From the NCBI GenBank assembly GCA_026400835.1, contig JAPLOA010000056.1, positions 124,001 to 188,000 on the forward strand: a DNA stretch of 64,000 nucleotides, written 5' to 3'. The notes under the pieces are model-generated. The model worked only from the letters and a program-made list of their open reading frames with translations, did not search any database and was not told the origin of the DNA. The position numbers and the translations under genes were made by a program. Shown piece after piece: positions 1-8,236 of this stretch; position 1 is the stretch's first letter; every line of letters begins with the position of its first letter. The DNA is from Planctomycetales bacterium (GTDB taxonomy: Bacteria > Planctomycetota > Planctomycetia > Planctomycetales > Planctomycetaceae).

Positions 1-225
1 TTCTATCTGTGTCGCCATCGACTGCAGAATCGATCCTGTGACGCCCAACTTTATCCCTGCGGCTGTTTCTGTCTCAAAACGAGACAGTCTAAGTTCCGCC
101 TCATTCCGTCTTCGTTCGGCCTCAATCCTCTCCGCATTCCTCGCCGCCGCCGCTGCTCGACAAACATCTTCCTGTTGAGCCCTCAAGCGGCGAATTTTTT
201 CGTATCGGGAAACAAAACGTTTCAT
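1..225 (-). CDS. fliJ: Flagellar export chaperone FliJ, N-terminal part (cut by window edge)
   Basis: Reading the minus strand from an ATG at 225 gives 75 codons beginning MKRFVSRYEKIRRLRAQQED, followed by a charged, Ala/Arg/Glu-rich helix. This is the usual FliJ beginning, a basic M-x-R-F segment running into a long coiled coil. FliJ is a cytoplasmic protein of the type III flagellar export apparatus that works with the FliI ATPase. It is the last visible gene of the flgB-fliJ operon, 95 bp after the fliI stop. The C-terminal half lies outside the window. No Shine-Dalgarno sequence precedes the ATG: a heptanucleotide repeat abuts it. The assignment rests on the N-terminus and gene order. Confidence 0.72.
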   Translation of the reverse strand, partial: MKRFVSRYEKIRRLRAQQEDVCRAAAAARNAERIEAERRRNEAELRLSRFETETAAGIKLGVTGSILQSMATQIE

Positions 226-227
226 TT

Positions 228-260
228 TTGGTGCTTGGTGCTTGGTGCTTGGTGCTTGGT
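228..260. repeat. 4.7 copies of a 7-bp tandem repeat directly before fliJ
   Basis: The plus strand reads TTGGTGC four times in perfect tandem plus TTGGT. On the coding (minus) strand this is GCACCAA repeated, ending two bases before the fliJ ATG. It fills the position where a ribosome binding site should be. Heptamer repeats of this kind can change copy number by slippage. Confidence 0.9.
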
Positions 261-320
261 TTGAGATTTACTACGTCTCGCCACTAGCTTCTATCAACTC
301 GCCGCCAGCTTCTTACCTCG

Positions 321-1640
321 CTAAAACGGCCACCCGTCAGCAAGGGCCTTGAGTTGTTTCTGAGTGTCTTCCCACGATGATTTTCGATTCACTGTTTGCT
401 GCAGGAACTTTTTGGCTTCCGGCATAATCTGAACCGCTCGATCAACCTGCTTTGATGTCCCGGCCTTGTAGGCTCCGATCTGAATCAGATCTGCGATGTC
501 GGCATGAGTCGCCAACAGGGATCGCAGCTTCTGAGCATTCTTCTGGTGTTCGTCAGAAGTGACTTCCCGGAAAACTCGACTGACACTCGGCAGCACATCG
601 ACTGCCGGAAAATGTCCGGTCGCGGCAATCTTTCGACTCAGAATAATGTGGCCGTCCAGAATTCCGCGTGCTGCGTCCGTGATGGGTTCATCCATATCGT
701 CGCCGTCAACCAACACGGTGATCAGCCCTGTGATGGCTCCTTTCGGACCGCAGCCAAGACGCTCCAGAACGCTGGCCAGCAAAGACTGCACCGACGGTGG
801 ATAACCTCGAGATCCCGGTGGTTCTCCCAGCAGCAAACCCAGTTCTCGCTGAGCAATCGCGAGGCGAGTCAGACTGTCCAGGAAGAACAGGACATGGGCT
901 CCCTGATCCCGAAATTCTTCTGCAATTGTCGCTGCGGTCAGAACAGCCTTGATTCGCATGAGTGGAGTCTGATCGGAAGTCGCCACAACGACGACAGAAC
1001 GAGCAAGACCTTCTTCGCCAAGGCAGTCTTCGATGAACGGCAGAACTTCGCGACCACGTTCGCCAACGAGGGCGATCACGTTCACATCAGCTTCTGCATT
1101 TTTGGCGATTTCTCCCAGCAGCGTACTCTTGCCAACACCGCTGCCCGCGAATAGCCCCACACGTTGACCTCGACCAATCGTCAGCAACCCATCAATCACG
1201 CGCTGGCCGGTGACTAACGGCTGAGTAATCCGGCTGCGTTGCATTGCGTCGGGAACAGTCGCCGTCTCCGGTCGCCAGCGGCGAACTCGCAACGGACCAC
1301 GATGATCAATTGGACGGCCTATGCCGTCGATGACTCGAGTCAACAAACCGGACCCGACGGGAACAGATCGACTGCGACCATGACCAATAATCTCCAGCCC
1401 CGGCTGCAAACCAGCGGTGCTGTCGAAACACATCAACTGCGATTCCGTAGTGTCAAATCCAACGACTTCCGCAATGACCTGTTCGCCCGTTGGGAGCCCA
1501 ACAGAACAGGACTCTCCGACGAACGCAGGCATATCGGCCCGCAACAATCCTCGAACACTACGCAGTTTCCCGACGTTCCGGAAAGCGCTGCAGTGTCCGG
1601 GAAGTTGAGCCATCTCCTCGACGTTCAACCTGAGAGTCAT
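321..1640 (-). CDS. fliI: Flagellar export ATPase FliI
   Basis: This encodes the 439-residue ATPase that energises export of flagellar rod, hook and filament subunits at the base of the basal body, regulated by FliH and assisted by FliJ. Visible motifs are the Walker A loop GSGVGKST near residues 166-173, a Walker B strand VLFFLDSLTR near 255, and the C-terminal export-ATPase region with SVSRVFREVT. The frame is open back to 1769, but the start at 1640 is preferred. It has GGAG seven bases upstream, and the protein then begins in the FliI N-terminal barrel. This start overlaps the end of fliH by 83 bp. The length is normal for FliI (about 440 residues). Confidence 0.95.
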   Translation of the reverse strand: MTLRLNVEEMAQLPGHCSAFRNVGKLRSVRGLLRADMPAFVGESCSVGLPTGEQVIAEVVGFDTTESQLMCFDSTAGLQPGLEIIGHGRSRSVPVGSGLLTRVIDGIGRPIDHRGPLRVRRWRPETATVPDAMQRSRITQPLVTGQRVIDGLLTIGRGQRVGLFAGSGVGKSTLLGEIAKNAEADVNVIALVGERGREVLPFIEDCLGEEGLARSVVVVATSDQTPLMRIKAVLTAATIAEEFRDQGAHVLFFLDSLTRLAIAQRELGLLLGEPPGSRGYPPSVQSLLASVLERLGCGPKGAITGLITVLVDGDDMDEPITDAARGILDGHIILSRKIAATGHFPAVDVLPSVSRVFREVTSDEHQKNAQKLRSLLATHADIADLIQIGAYKAGTSKQVDRAVQIMPEAKKFLQQTVNRKSSWEDTQKQLKALADGWPF

Positions 1641-2466
1641 CCAGTTTCTCCATCCATGAGCGGCGGATATTCTCCAGCCGCGATTCCAAATCCGATAACA
1701 CAATCCGACGACCCGACTCCACGCGGCATGAACCACGCGAAAGCGCGGAATCATCGAAGCACGAAACATTCTCCAACATCCTGCGGCCAGCAGGATCGCG
1801 CATCAGGTTCCTCAACAATTCATGATCAGCCGGGTTCAACCTTACTCGCACAGGCTGGTCGATCTCCAGCTGATGCAGCGCTTTGCGAATCAGGTCGTCG
1901 ACCGCGAAATCTCCGCGATCGATCGCGACACCCGTTAGCCATGAAGTTGCTGCCGTTGCCAGTTCCACAGCAACTTCCTGCATCTCATGCAAAGACTGAC
2001 GATGCTGATCCTGGAGCTCCATTACGAGCTCTGCGGTGTTGGCCAGCATCTGCCGAAGCTCAGTCAGTTCTTCTTCCGAAACGCCACCCAGTCCGACTTC
2101 CTCCGGAGTGACAACTTCATGAGTCGCACCCGACAGCACCGGGACCGCATTGGACAGCGCCAGTGGCGTCATGACTCGCCCGGCCGGATCAGTAATCACC
2201 GAGGCAACAGAAGTGGGCAGATGACTTGCAACGACTTCGTGATTGGACGATTCGACTTCCGCCGCAGCGGTTTCGTTACCTGCGGCGTCGGCGAGGGAGT
2301 CAGACTGAAGCTCACCGCATCCGTCTGTTTCGAACGCCCGCGTCCGATCCTGCTCTCGTTCTGTCAGTTGAGGCTCATCTCCGCGCGCACGGTCCACCGT
2401 AATCGTCTGATCTCCGACAACCAGTGATCGAGGTGAGCGTTTGAGGGTGATCTGTAGTGAGTTCAT
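1558..2466 (-). CDS. fliH: Flagellar export regulator FliH
   Basis: This 302-residue protein sits between fliG and fliI, the canonical place of FliH, the stalk protein that inhibits and positions FliI. The C-terminal half (about 150-290) has the FliH/V-ATPase-E-like fold signature: an amphipathic helix with ELRQMLANTAELVMELQDQH, then TSWLTGVAIDRGDFAVDDLI, VRVRLNPADHELL and a final RRIVLSDLESRLENIRRS. The first 130 residues are acidic, low in predicted structure and not conserved in the family. The 3' end overlaps the chosen fliI start, which suggests translational coupling. Confidence 0.88.
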   Translation of the reverse strand: MNSLQITLKRSPRSLVVGDQTITVDRARGDEPQLTEREQDRTRAFETDGCGELQSDSLADAAGNETAAAEVESSNHEVVASHLPTSVASVITDPAGRVMTPLALSNAVPVLSGATHEVVTPEEVGLGGVSEEELTELRQMLANTAELVMELQDQHRQSLHEMQEVAVELATAATSWLTGVAIDRGDFAVDDLIRKALHQLEIDQPVRVRLNPADHELLRNLMRDPAGRRMLENVSCFDDSALSRGSCRVESGRRIVLSDLESRLENIRRSWMEKLDDSQVERRGDGSTSRTLQRFPERRETA

Positions 2467-2527
2467 GAGTACAGCGATTTACGAGAGCGTGGTCCGGTGT
2501 TTGCAAACATAAGAGAACCGTGAATGA

Positions 2528-3721
2528 TCAGGATTCGCTTTCCATATCAATCCTGGCAATGATTTCAGCGATGGCATCACGAGCCTGCAGAATTCGTGTC
2601 TCAGATACGTTGGTCATAAATTGCATTTCTTCTTCGATCGTCTGACGTGCTCGTTTTGAAAGGTTTGCAAAGATCGCATCCTTAACGCTTTCTTCCGCAC
2701 CAAAGAGAGCCGTGGTCAGATTTGCGCTGTCGACTTCGCCCACAACTCGTTGAATCACAGCCTTGTTAAGAGCAGTGATGTCATCGAATCGGTAGATGCG
2801 AGTCAGCAGTGACTTCGCCAGATCCGGATCCTGCTCCTCAATCGCGGCCAACATATTTCTTCGCCCGGCTTTCGGAACACTACGAAGCACCTCGGCCACT
2901 CGATCTGCATGATTTCTGGTGTCTGGCGGCTCTGCCGAGAATTGACGAGCCCGCAGAAACGTCGCACGAGCAATTCGGTCGACCAGAATCGCGGGAGCAT
3001 GTTGCTCCTTTGTCAATTCCTTCATGACGAGCTTCTGATACTCCGCCTTCAGCAGGTTCAGAATATCGCCGGTCAGTTTTGCCGGCAGACTGCTGAGCAG
3101 CATGGCGGTTGTCCGTGGCTGTTCAGATCCCAGTGCCTGAGCAATCTGATGAACGCTGAGTGTTGCCAGATCCCTGAGCGGATTATCTGACATCGGGATA
3201 GTTTGCGTGGCTGTCATAGAGTCCTCGGGGTCTGATCCATGTTCCGCGTTGGCCTGCTCCGCATTCTGCTCGGCTGCGGAATTTTGCTCGGTCTGTTGAG
3301 CAAGCAGAGCCTGCTGCTCGGCCGCCAAAGCTTCTTCGCTCAAGGTTGGCGGTTCGGCCATCGATTCCACCGCTGATCCCTGAGCGGTGGCTGCTTCTCC
3401 CGCCGGACCAGCACCTGTCGTTCCGCCAGCTCCAGCAGTGTAAGCTGAGGTCGCAGAGTCGATCGTGATCGAAGTTGATGGTTCTTCAACTGGCGGTGCA
3501 ACAGGTTCGGGAGGTTTCGACTTCATCGCAAACTGGAAGAAGCATTCGAACTCATCCAGAACTTCGCGTTGGCGACTAATCGTTGAACGATGTGGCGTAT
3601 CGGCTTTCAAACCGGCACGCAGTTTCTGCGCTCGCTCAGGCTGTAGTCGCTCCAACACTGCCTCGGCGACTTCATCGCCAAGCAGTTGCAGCAGTTCCAG
3701 AGTCTGTCGTTCGCGGTCCAT
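2528..3721 (-). CDS. fliG: Flagellar motor switch protein FliG with long internal linker
   Basis: This is the rotor protein that couples the MS ring (FliF) to torque generation and switching. Residues 1-70 look like the FliG N domain (TLELLQLLGDEVAEAVLERL and VLDEFECFFQF). Residues 75-180 are an Ala/Glu/Gln/Pro-rich linker with no fold signature. The middle domain follows (LATLSVHQIAQALGSEQPRT, the EHPQ-like motif), then the C-terminal torque domain with its charged helix and IEEEMQFM. Length is 397 residues against about 330-345 for typical FliG; the excess is the linker. The gene is flanked by fliF and fliH on the same strand. Confidence 0.92.
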   Translation of the reverse strand: MDRERQTLELLQLLGDEVAEAVLERLQPERAQKLRAGLKADTPHRSTISRQREVLDEFECFFQFAMKSKPPEPVAPPVEEPSTSITIDSATSAYTAGAGGTTGAGPAGEAATAQGSAVESMAEPPTLSEEALAAEQQALLAQQTEQNSAAEQNAEQANAEHGSDPEDSMTATQTIPMSDNPLRDLATLSVHQIAQALGSEQPRTTAMLLSSLPAKLTGDILNLLKAEYQKLVMKELTKEQHAPAILVDRIARATFLRARQFSAEPPDTRNHADRVAEVLRSVPKAGRRNMLAAIEEQDPDLAKSLLTRIYRFDDITALNKAVIQRVVGEVDSANLTTALFGAEESVKDAIFANLSKRARQTIEEEMQFMTNVSETRILQARDAIAEIIARIDMESES

Positions 3722-3795
3722 TGTCCATCCGTGGACTTGGGGTGTTATCGAATTATCATCTATGCAGGCTGTTCAGCTCAGATCGACCCATGGCC

Positions 3796-5427
3796 TCAGG
3801 CCGCTCGCCGTCCTTCGTTGGCATTGCCACCGGCATTCCTGGGTCGCGGTACCGACGCATCGTCAGGAGTTGTCTCGACTGAAGTCTCGACACGGTTACC
3901 GGGCGGTGGAGTCATCGGAATGGCTGGTTCCTGCTCGTTCAGCCACGCAGAAAGAACATTTGCGACGATCTCCGGATGAGCTTTCGCCTGTTCTGACAAC
4001 GCCGCAAGTCGACGAGCATCAGCGAGTGGGATTCCTGGTCCGACAGTTTCTGTGATCACAATCGGCTTCATACGCTTCATCAGCATCATCCCGATGAGAA
4101 ACGCCAGAGTCGCTGCAAGTCCCAGTGAAACAGACTGAATCAATGGTTGCCACTGCTGCCAGTCGAATCCGGGGACGGCCGGGACTTCAACTTCTTCCGG
4201 TGCCAGAGGCGCAAGTACAACTTCGATCACGTCCTGCCGATCGTCCTGAATGCCAACCGCATTTCGGACGATCTTCTCAATCTGTAGCTGATCCAGAGCG
4301 GTTCTTGTGGATGGATCTGCGGTTCCCCCGGCCGGGGGTGTGACGGAGCTGACATCAACGATGGCGGCCACGGACAGTCGGGTAATCGTGCCTGGGTTCT
4401 TGGTGACAACTTCTTCAGTCTTGGAATTCTGATAAGTCGTCTCGACCTGTGAATTCTCGTACTTTCCATTGCCATTGGTTCGTGAGTTCGGGTCTGTCGG
4501 GATATTCGAACCCGTGCCGGCAATTCCAATCGCGGGTGCAGGGGCCGAGTCATTCTTACTGTCCAGAACTTTCTCCTGAGTCTTCACGTTCGACTCCGGA
4601 TCATAGACATCCTTCTTCTGAGTCATGGTGTCAAAGTCAATCTCCGCGGTCACCTGTACGATGGCTCGCACGCCGTCCATTTTACGCAGCATGGTTTCCG
4701 CTTTATGTGCCAGAGAAGCCTCAACTTTCTGACGATACGTCAACTGCATATCCAGATCAGAGTTGAGCCCTCTCGTCGCATTGAATTGACGTCCGTTAGT
4801 GTCAGACAGAGCAATGTTGCTTTCATCGAGGCCGGGAACAGAATTGGCGACGACGGTGATAATTGTCTGTGCTGTCGGGCTGGAGATGGAATCGCCTCGA
4901 ATGGGTTCAATGACAACGGCCGCCGTAACAGGCGACTGCTCGATCGAGAACGGCGATTCATCAGGCCGACTGATCGTGACAGTCGCCTCGCGAATTCCCT
5001 TAATCTGCTTGATCGCTTTCCCGATGCGTCGCTCCAGATCCTGTCGGCGTCGGTCTTCTTCACTCCGCGGCGATTCAAAAAGACTCGGTCCGATGGATGT
5101 TTCAGGCTCTTCTTCCGGATTGAGCAACCCCGCCAAAGCCTGACGAGCACGCCCGACGTCCCCGCGACCAACGGAGACAGCGGAGCTGGAAAGATTCAAT
5201 TGATAATCAATCTTTTCAGTATCCAGAACACCGGCGATTTCTACGGACCTCGACGGCGTCAATTGGCTCGCAATCACGATGTATTCGGGCTGAGAGGCCC
5301 AGATCAGTGTCCCGGAAATCGCTGCAATACAAGCCAGAGCCGCTGCAATAAACCCTGCCCGCTGGCCAATGGTCCAGCGATTCCACAGAGCCAGCGCTTG
5401 TTCCCTGAGTGAGCTCCAGAAGGCCAT
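3796..5427 (-). CDS. fliF: Flagellar MS-ring protein FliF
   Basis: This 543-residue inner-membrane protein forms the MS ring, the platform for rod, switch and export gate. A first membrane helix lies at about 23-45 (AGFIAAALACIAAISGTLIW). It is followed by two ring-building modules (with ARQALAGLL and RRIGKAIKQIKGIREATV), a long loop rich in Asn/Thr/Lys, and a second helix near 430-450 (SLGLAATLAFLIGMMLMKRM). The cytoplasmic tail has the FliG-binding segment (HPEIVANVLSAWLNE) followed by 40 Pro/Thr/Asn-rich residues. A GGGAAG ribosome binding site sits five bases before the ATG. Confidence 0.95.
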   Translation of the reverse strand: MAFWSSLREQALALWNRWTIGQRAGFIAAALACIAAISGTLIWASQPEYIVIASQLTPSRSVEIAGVLDTEKIDYQLNLSSSAVSVGRGDVGRARQALAGLLNPEEEPETSIGPSLFESPRSEEDRRRQDLERRIGKAIKQIKGIREATVTISRPDESPFSIEQSPVTAAVVIEPIRGDSISSPTAQTIITVVANSVPGLDESNIALSDTNGRQFNATRGLNSDLDMQLTYRQKVEASLAHKAETMLRKMDGVRAIVQVTAEIDFDTMTQKKDVYDPESNVKTQEKVLDSKNDSAPAPAIGIAGTGSNIPTDPNSRTNGNGKYENSQVETTYQNSKTEEVVTKNPGTITRLSVAAIVDVSSVTPPAGGTADPSTRTALDQLQIEKIVRNAVGIQDDRQDVIEVVLAPLAPEEVEVPAVPGFDWQQWQPLIQSVSLGLAATLAFLIGMMLMKRMKPIVITETVGPGIPLADARRLAALSEQAKAHPEIVANVLSAWLNEQEPAIPMTPPPGNRVETSVETTPDDASVPRPRNAGGNANEGRRAA

Positions 5428-5508
5428 GATTATCTTCCCGACGTACTATAAACAATGAGCCGTATCAGACTCGCGGTAGGTTCACTTAACCACGTCCCAA
5501 GCGTTTTC

Positions 5509-5530
5509 GTTTAACGGCTGGCTGTTAAAC
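5509..5530. repeat. GTTTAAC palindrome between fliE and fliF
   Basis: A 22-bp near-perfect palindrome GTTTAAC...GTTAAAC with GGCTGGCT in the centre lies in the 181-bp gap between fliE and fliF. The half-site CGTTTAACGGC recurs at 58695-58705 in a longer inverted-repeat element, so it probably belongs to a dispersed repeat family rather than being a gene-specific operator. As RNA it could form a hairpin in the operon transcript. Confidence 0.7.
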
Positions 5531-5608
5531 GATCAGTCTTTCATCCAGGACAAAACAATACGAGATAAACAGGCTTCCAGCACCGCGCCACTTGATCAAT
5601 CACTTTCG

Positions 5609-5926
5609 CTAGATCTGCATGCGCATCACTTCCTGATAGGACGCGATCAGCCGATTTCGAATCTCCATCATCAGCCGAAATGCCAGGTCTGCTCTGGCCG
5701 TCGTCAGCACCACTTCATGAATACTCTCAGCTTCCCCGGTCACCAGTTGCTTAACGCCCGTATCCGCAATTTGTTGCTGCTTGTCAGTCTCATCTACGAT
5801 GCCCTTCAGCAGGTCCGTGAAAGGCAGACCTTCTCGTGCCGCCCCGCTGTCTTTGATTGACAACGGGGTCATCGAAGGCGGCGTCTGAGAAAGCCCGTTA
5901 GGCCCGTAGAGTGACTGCAATGACAT
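5609..5926 (-). CDS. fliE: Flagellar hook-basal body protein FliE
   Basis: This encodes the 105-residue rod adaptor that joins the MS ring to the proximal rod. The C-terminal half is the recognisable FliE block: ESIHEVVLTTARADLAFRLM, then RNRLIASYQEVMRMQI. The start codon shares one base with the flgC stop (TGATG), so translation is coupled. It lies between flgC and fliF as in most bacteria. Confidence 0.93.
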   Translation of the reverse strand: MSLQSLYGPNGLSQTPPSMTPLSIKDSGAAREGLPFTDLLKGIVDETDKQQQIADTGVKQLVTGEAESIHEVVLTTARADLAFRLMMEIRNRLIASYQEVMRMQI

Positions 5927-6375
5927 CAGCGGAGACCTCGCAGAAGTGACAGTGACTGCTCGGCCATCTGTCGGAATGTCTCAAGTGATTTCAGGTTTGC
6001 TTCATAGGCCCGACTGGCCGTTACCAGGTCCACCATTTCGTGAGAAATGTTGACGTTCGGCATTTTGACGTATCCGTTCGCATCCGCATGTGGGTGGCTC
6101 GGATTGTGAACTGACGGTCCCGGTGTTTTGTCTTCAGTGATTCCCACAACCTCGACACCATAAAGATCACCGACTTCATTCGCCCCACCCCACATCGCGT
6201 TCTCCATCGCAGCGGCGAAGGTGACCTGCTTCCGCTGATATGGTCCGCCCTCCGGGGTCATCGTTGAGTCGATATTCGCAATGTTGTTGGCCGCGATTTC
6301 CATTCGCAGCCGCTCTCCAGTCAGCCCGGACGCGCTGATCTCCATGCCCGAAAGAATCTTACCGAATGCCATCAC
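5926..6375 (-). CDS. flgC: Flagellar proximal rod protein FlgC
   Basis: This 149-residue rod subunit is exported through the FliI-driven apparatus. The N-terminal rod motif ERLRMEIAANNIANIDST is clear (the common A-NNIAN-T signature of axial proteins). The C-terminus carries VNISHEMVDLVTASRAYEAN, the conserved assembly helix of FlgC/FlgF/FlgG-type proteins. The length is normal. The gene lies 33 bp after flgB and overlaps the fliE start by one base. Confidence 0.95.
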   Translation of the reverse strand: MMAFGKILSGMEISASGLTGERLRMEIAANNIANIDSTMTPEGGPYQRKQVTFAAAMENAMWGGANEVGDLYGVEVVGITEDKTPGPSVHNPSHPHADANGYVKMPNVNISHEMVDLVTASRAYEANLKSLETFRQMAEQSLSLLRGLR

Positions 6376-6408
6376 AGGCCTCCCTTCACTTCAATCAGCC
6401 GCGGTCTT

Positions 6409-6795
6409 TTATGATCCCTCAATCGCCAGTCGCATTCTTTCGAGATGGCTTCCCAGCAACTGCACGTAGGTTTGCTGCAGCATCGCGTTCTTATTCATCT
6501 GACCAATTTCTCGATCCACGTCGACGTTATTTCCGTCAGCTCTTGTCTTGAGTCCCGGTGTCTCCACAATCTCCGGAGAAGCCTGCCCGACGCCATGCCC
6601 CTGCAGTTCCTGAGCAAGCTGCGTCTCGAATTCCACATCCATGCGACGGTAGTTAGGGGTAGTAACGTTCGTCAGGTTATTGGCGATCACTCGCTGTCGC
6701 ATTTCCGACGCTTCGATCAATCGCCCCAGCAAGTCAAATTGAGAATTGATGGATTGCACTAACAAACCTCCACGTTGGATCGGTAAACCAGCCAA
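6409..6795 (-). CDS. flgB: Flagellar proximal rod protein FlgB
   Basis: This 128-residue rod protein is the first gene of the visible flagellar operon. It shows the axial-protein motif RQRVIANNLTNVTTPNYRRM near residues 33-52 and the C-terminal helix with NKNAMLQQTYVQLLGSHLER. The promoter for the operon should lie in the 6796-7188 gap shared with the divergent murQ. Confidence 0.94.
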   Translation of the reverse strand: MAGLPIQRGGLLVQSINSQFDLLGRLIEASEMRQRVIANNLTNVTTPNYRRMDVEFETQLAQELQGHGVGQASPEIVETPGLKTRADGNNVDVDREIGQMNKNAMLQQTYVQLLGSHLERMRLAIEGS

Positions 6796-7188
6796 CCGTG
6801 AAGTCTTCAGGGGCTCTCCGGAATCGTTCCGAAGGCCCTTAAAAAGACCTCACTGGAGCGGCATCGGCAGGACCGGGGTAATCGCTACAATCAGAACATC
6901 CGGCAAAGCTTATCTGGCTTACCAATTCCCGAATCGCAAGGGGGTCGCCACTGGCGATTGAGGGAAAACACTCGCGACAGTTAACGTTCACCCGGACTTT
7001 GCAGGTGGACCTGTTCCTGAGAGCGCATCCAGGGGGCCGCACTTTCTCAAGTGTCTGAGCGGTACTGGCGTTAAACCAATGAGCTTGTTTGGCACATAAT
7101 TCAACTTCTCACCAGTGCCATTCCGCTCTCAAAGATGTATGGTTCTGTCTCAATTTTCATCGCTCCAGAAATTCCTTCGAGCCCTCTC
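6796..7188. other. Intergenic region between divergent flgB and murQ
   Basis: No gene is supported here. Short open frames on both strands lack ribosome sites and family features. Promoters for the flagellar operon (leftward) and for murQ (rightward) must lie here, but no convincing sigma-28, sigma-54 or sigma-70 motif pair was found by eye. Confidence 0.5.
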
Positions 7189-8103
7189 ATGCAGGTTCCG
7201 CTTCCTCCCGCTGCTTCTACAGAAGCCCGCAACAATGCCTCCATGTCCATCGACAGCTTGTCCGCGCTGGAGATTGTGCAACTCATGAATCAGGAGGACG
7301 CTCGAGTCGCCGCTGCGGTGGCAACGGAATCAACAGCGATCGCACAGGCCGTTGACCTCATCGCGCAATGCTTCCGAGCAGGCGGACGACTCATCTACAT
7401 GGGCGCGGGAACATCCGGTCGATTAGGCGTTCTCGACGCCAGTGAATGTCCGCCAACATTCAGCGTGAAGCCCGGTATGGTGATCGGGTTAATTGCCGGT
7501 GGCACGGCGGCGCTGACGTCTGCGATTGAAGGAGCGGAAGATCGTCGTGATGAAGGAGCGTCGGATCTTCAGCAACTTGGATTAACGGCCAATGACGTTG
7601 TGATGGGAATCGCCTCCAGCGGCCGAACTCCCTATGTCATCGGCGGACTTGAGTACGCTCGCAGTGTCAGCGCTTCGACAATTGGCTTTGCCTGTAATAC
7701 CGGCTCAGCACTGATTCCACTGTCCGACATCATGATCGCACCAATCGTAGGCCCCGAAGTTGTGACCGGGTCAACCCGCCTGAAAGCCGGCACAGCCACC
7801 AAGATGGTCCTGAACATGTTGACCACCGGCGCGATGGTGCTGATCGGAAAAACTTACGGCAATCTCATGGTGGATCTGACAGCCACCAATGAAAAGTTAA
7901 AGGATCGTTCACAACGCATCGTTTCAGAACTGACAGGACTGGCGGCCAACGCCGCTGGGGAACTTCTCGCTCGTTGCGACGGTCAGGTGAAAACTGCAAT
8001 TGTCGCTCACCAGAGGCAAATGAGCCCCGAAGAGGCTCGCGAGGTGTTGATCCATCATTCCCAGCATCTGCGACGAGCACTTGATTCTTTCACATCGAAA
8101 TGA
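7189..8103 (+). CDS. murQ: N-acetylmuramic acid 6-phosphate etherase MurQ
   Basis: This enzyme cleaves the lactyl ether of MurNAc-6-phosphate to GlcNAc-6-phosphate and D-lactate in peptidoglycan amino-sugar recycling, in the cytoplasm. SIS-domain features are plain: the sugar-phosphate loop GAGTSGRLGVLDASECPPTF (with the conserved Glu of DASE), the second loop GIASSGRTPYVIGGL, and the family block STRLKAGTATKMVLNMLTTG with VDLTATNEKLKDR. The frame is open to an ATG at 7135. The ATG at 7189 is preferred because the 304-residue product then matches the usual length (about 300) and the normal N-terminus (TEARNN, SIDSLSALEIVQLMN). Neither start has a good ribosome site. Confidence 0.93.
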   Translation: MQVPLPPAASTEARNNASMSIDSLSALEIVQLMNQEDARVAAAVATESTAIAQAVDLIAQCFRAGGRLIYMGAGTSGRLGVLDASECPPTFSVKPGMVIGLIAGGTAALTSAIEGAEDRRDEGASDLQQLGLTANDVVMGIASSGRTPYVIGGLEYARSVSASTIGFACNTGSALIPLSDIMIAPIVGPEVVTGSTRLKAGTATKMVLNMLTTGAMVLIGKTYGNLMVDLTATNEKLKDRSQRIVSELTGLAANAAGELLARCDGQVKTAIVAHQRQMSPEEAREVLIHHSQHLRRALDSFTSK

Positions 8104-8236
8104 CCAGGCGTCCCGGCGACTCCTGTTGAGGTTCAATTCGTGCGCCTTCTGGCAAAGTTTTGACAATGGTTACGAAGGCCAGTGTCCTCTGCAAATGCCG
8201 GCTTCCAGGGCGGGTTTTCGATTTAAAAGTCCCATA

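Noticed and set aside
1239-2111. 290-codon plus-strand frame.
   Set aside because: It is antisense to fliH and fliI, which have clear motifs, gene order and ribosome sites; the plus-strand translation is low-complexity Ser/Arg/Pro.
7092-7107. TGGCAC near 7092 as a sigma-54 promoter for murQ.
   Set aside because: The second element (TTGC) is not present at the right spacing; only TCAAC follows.
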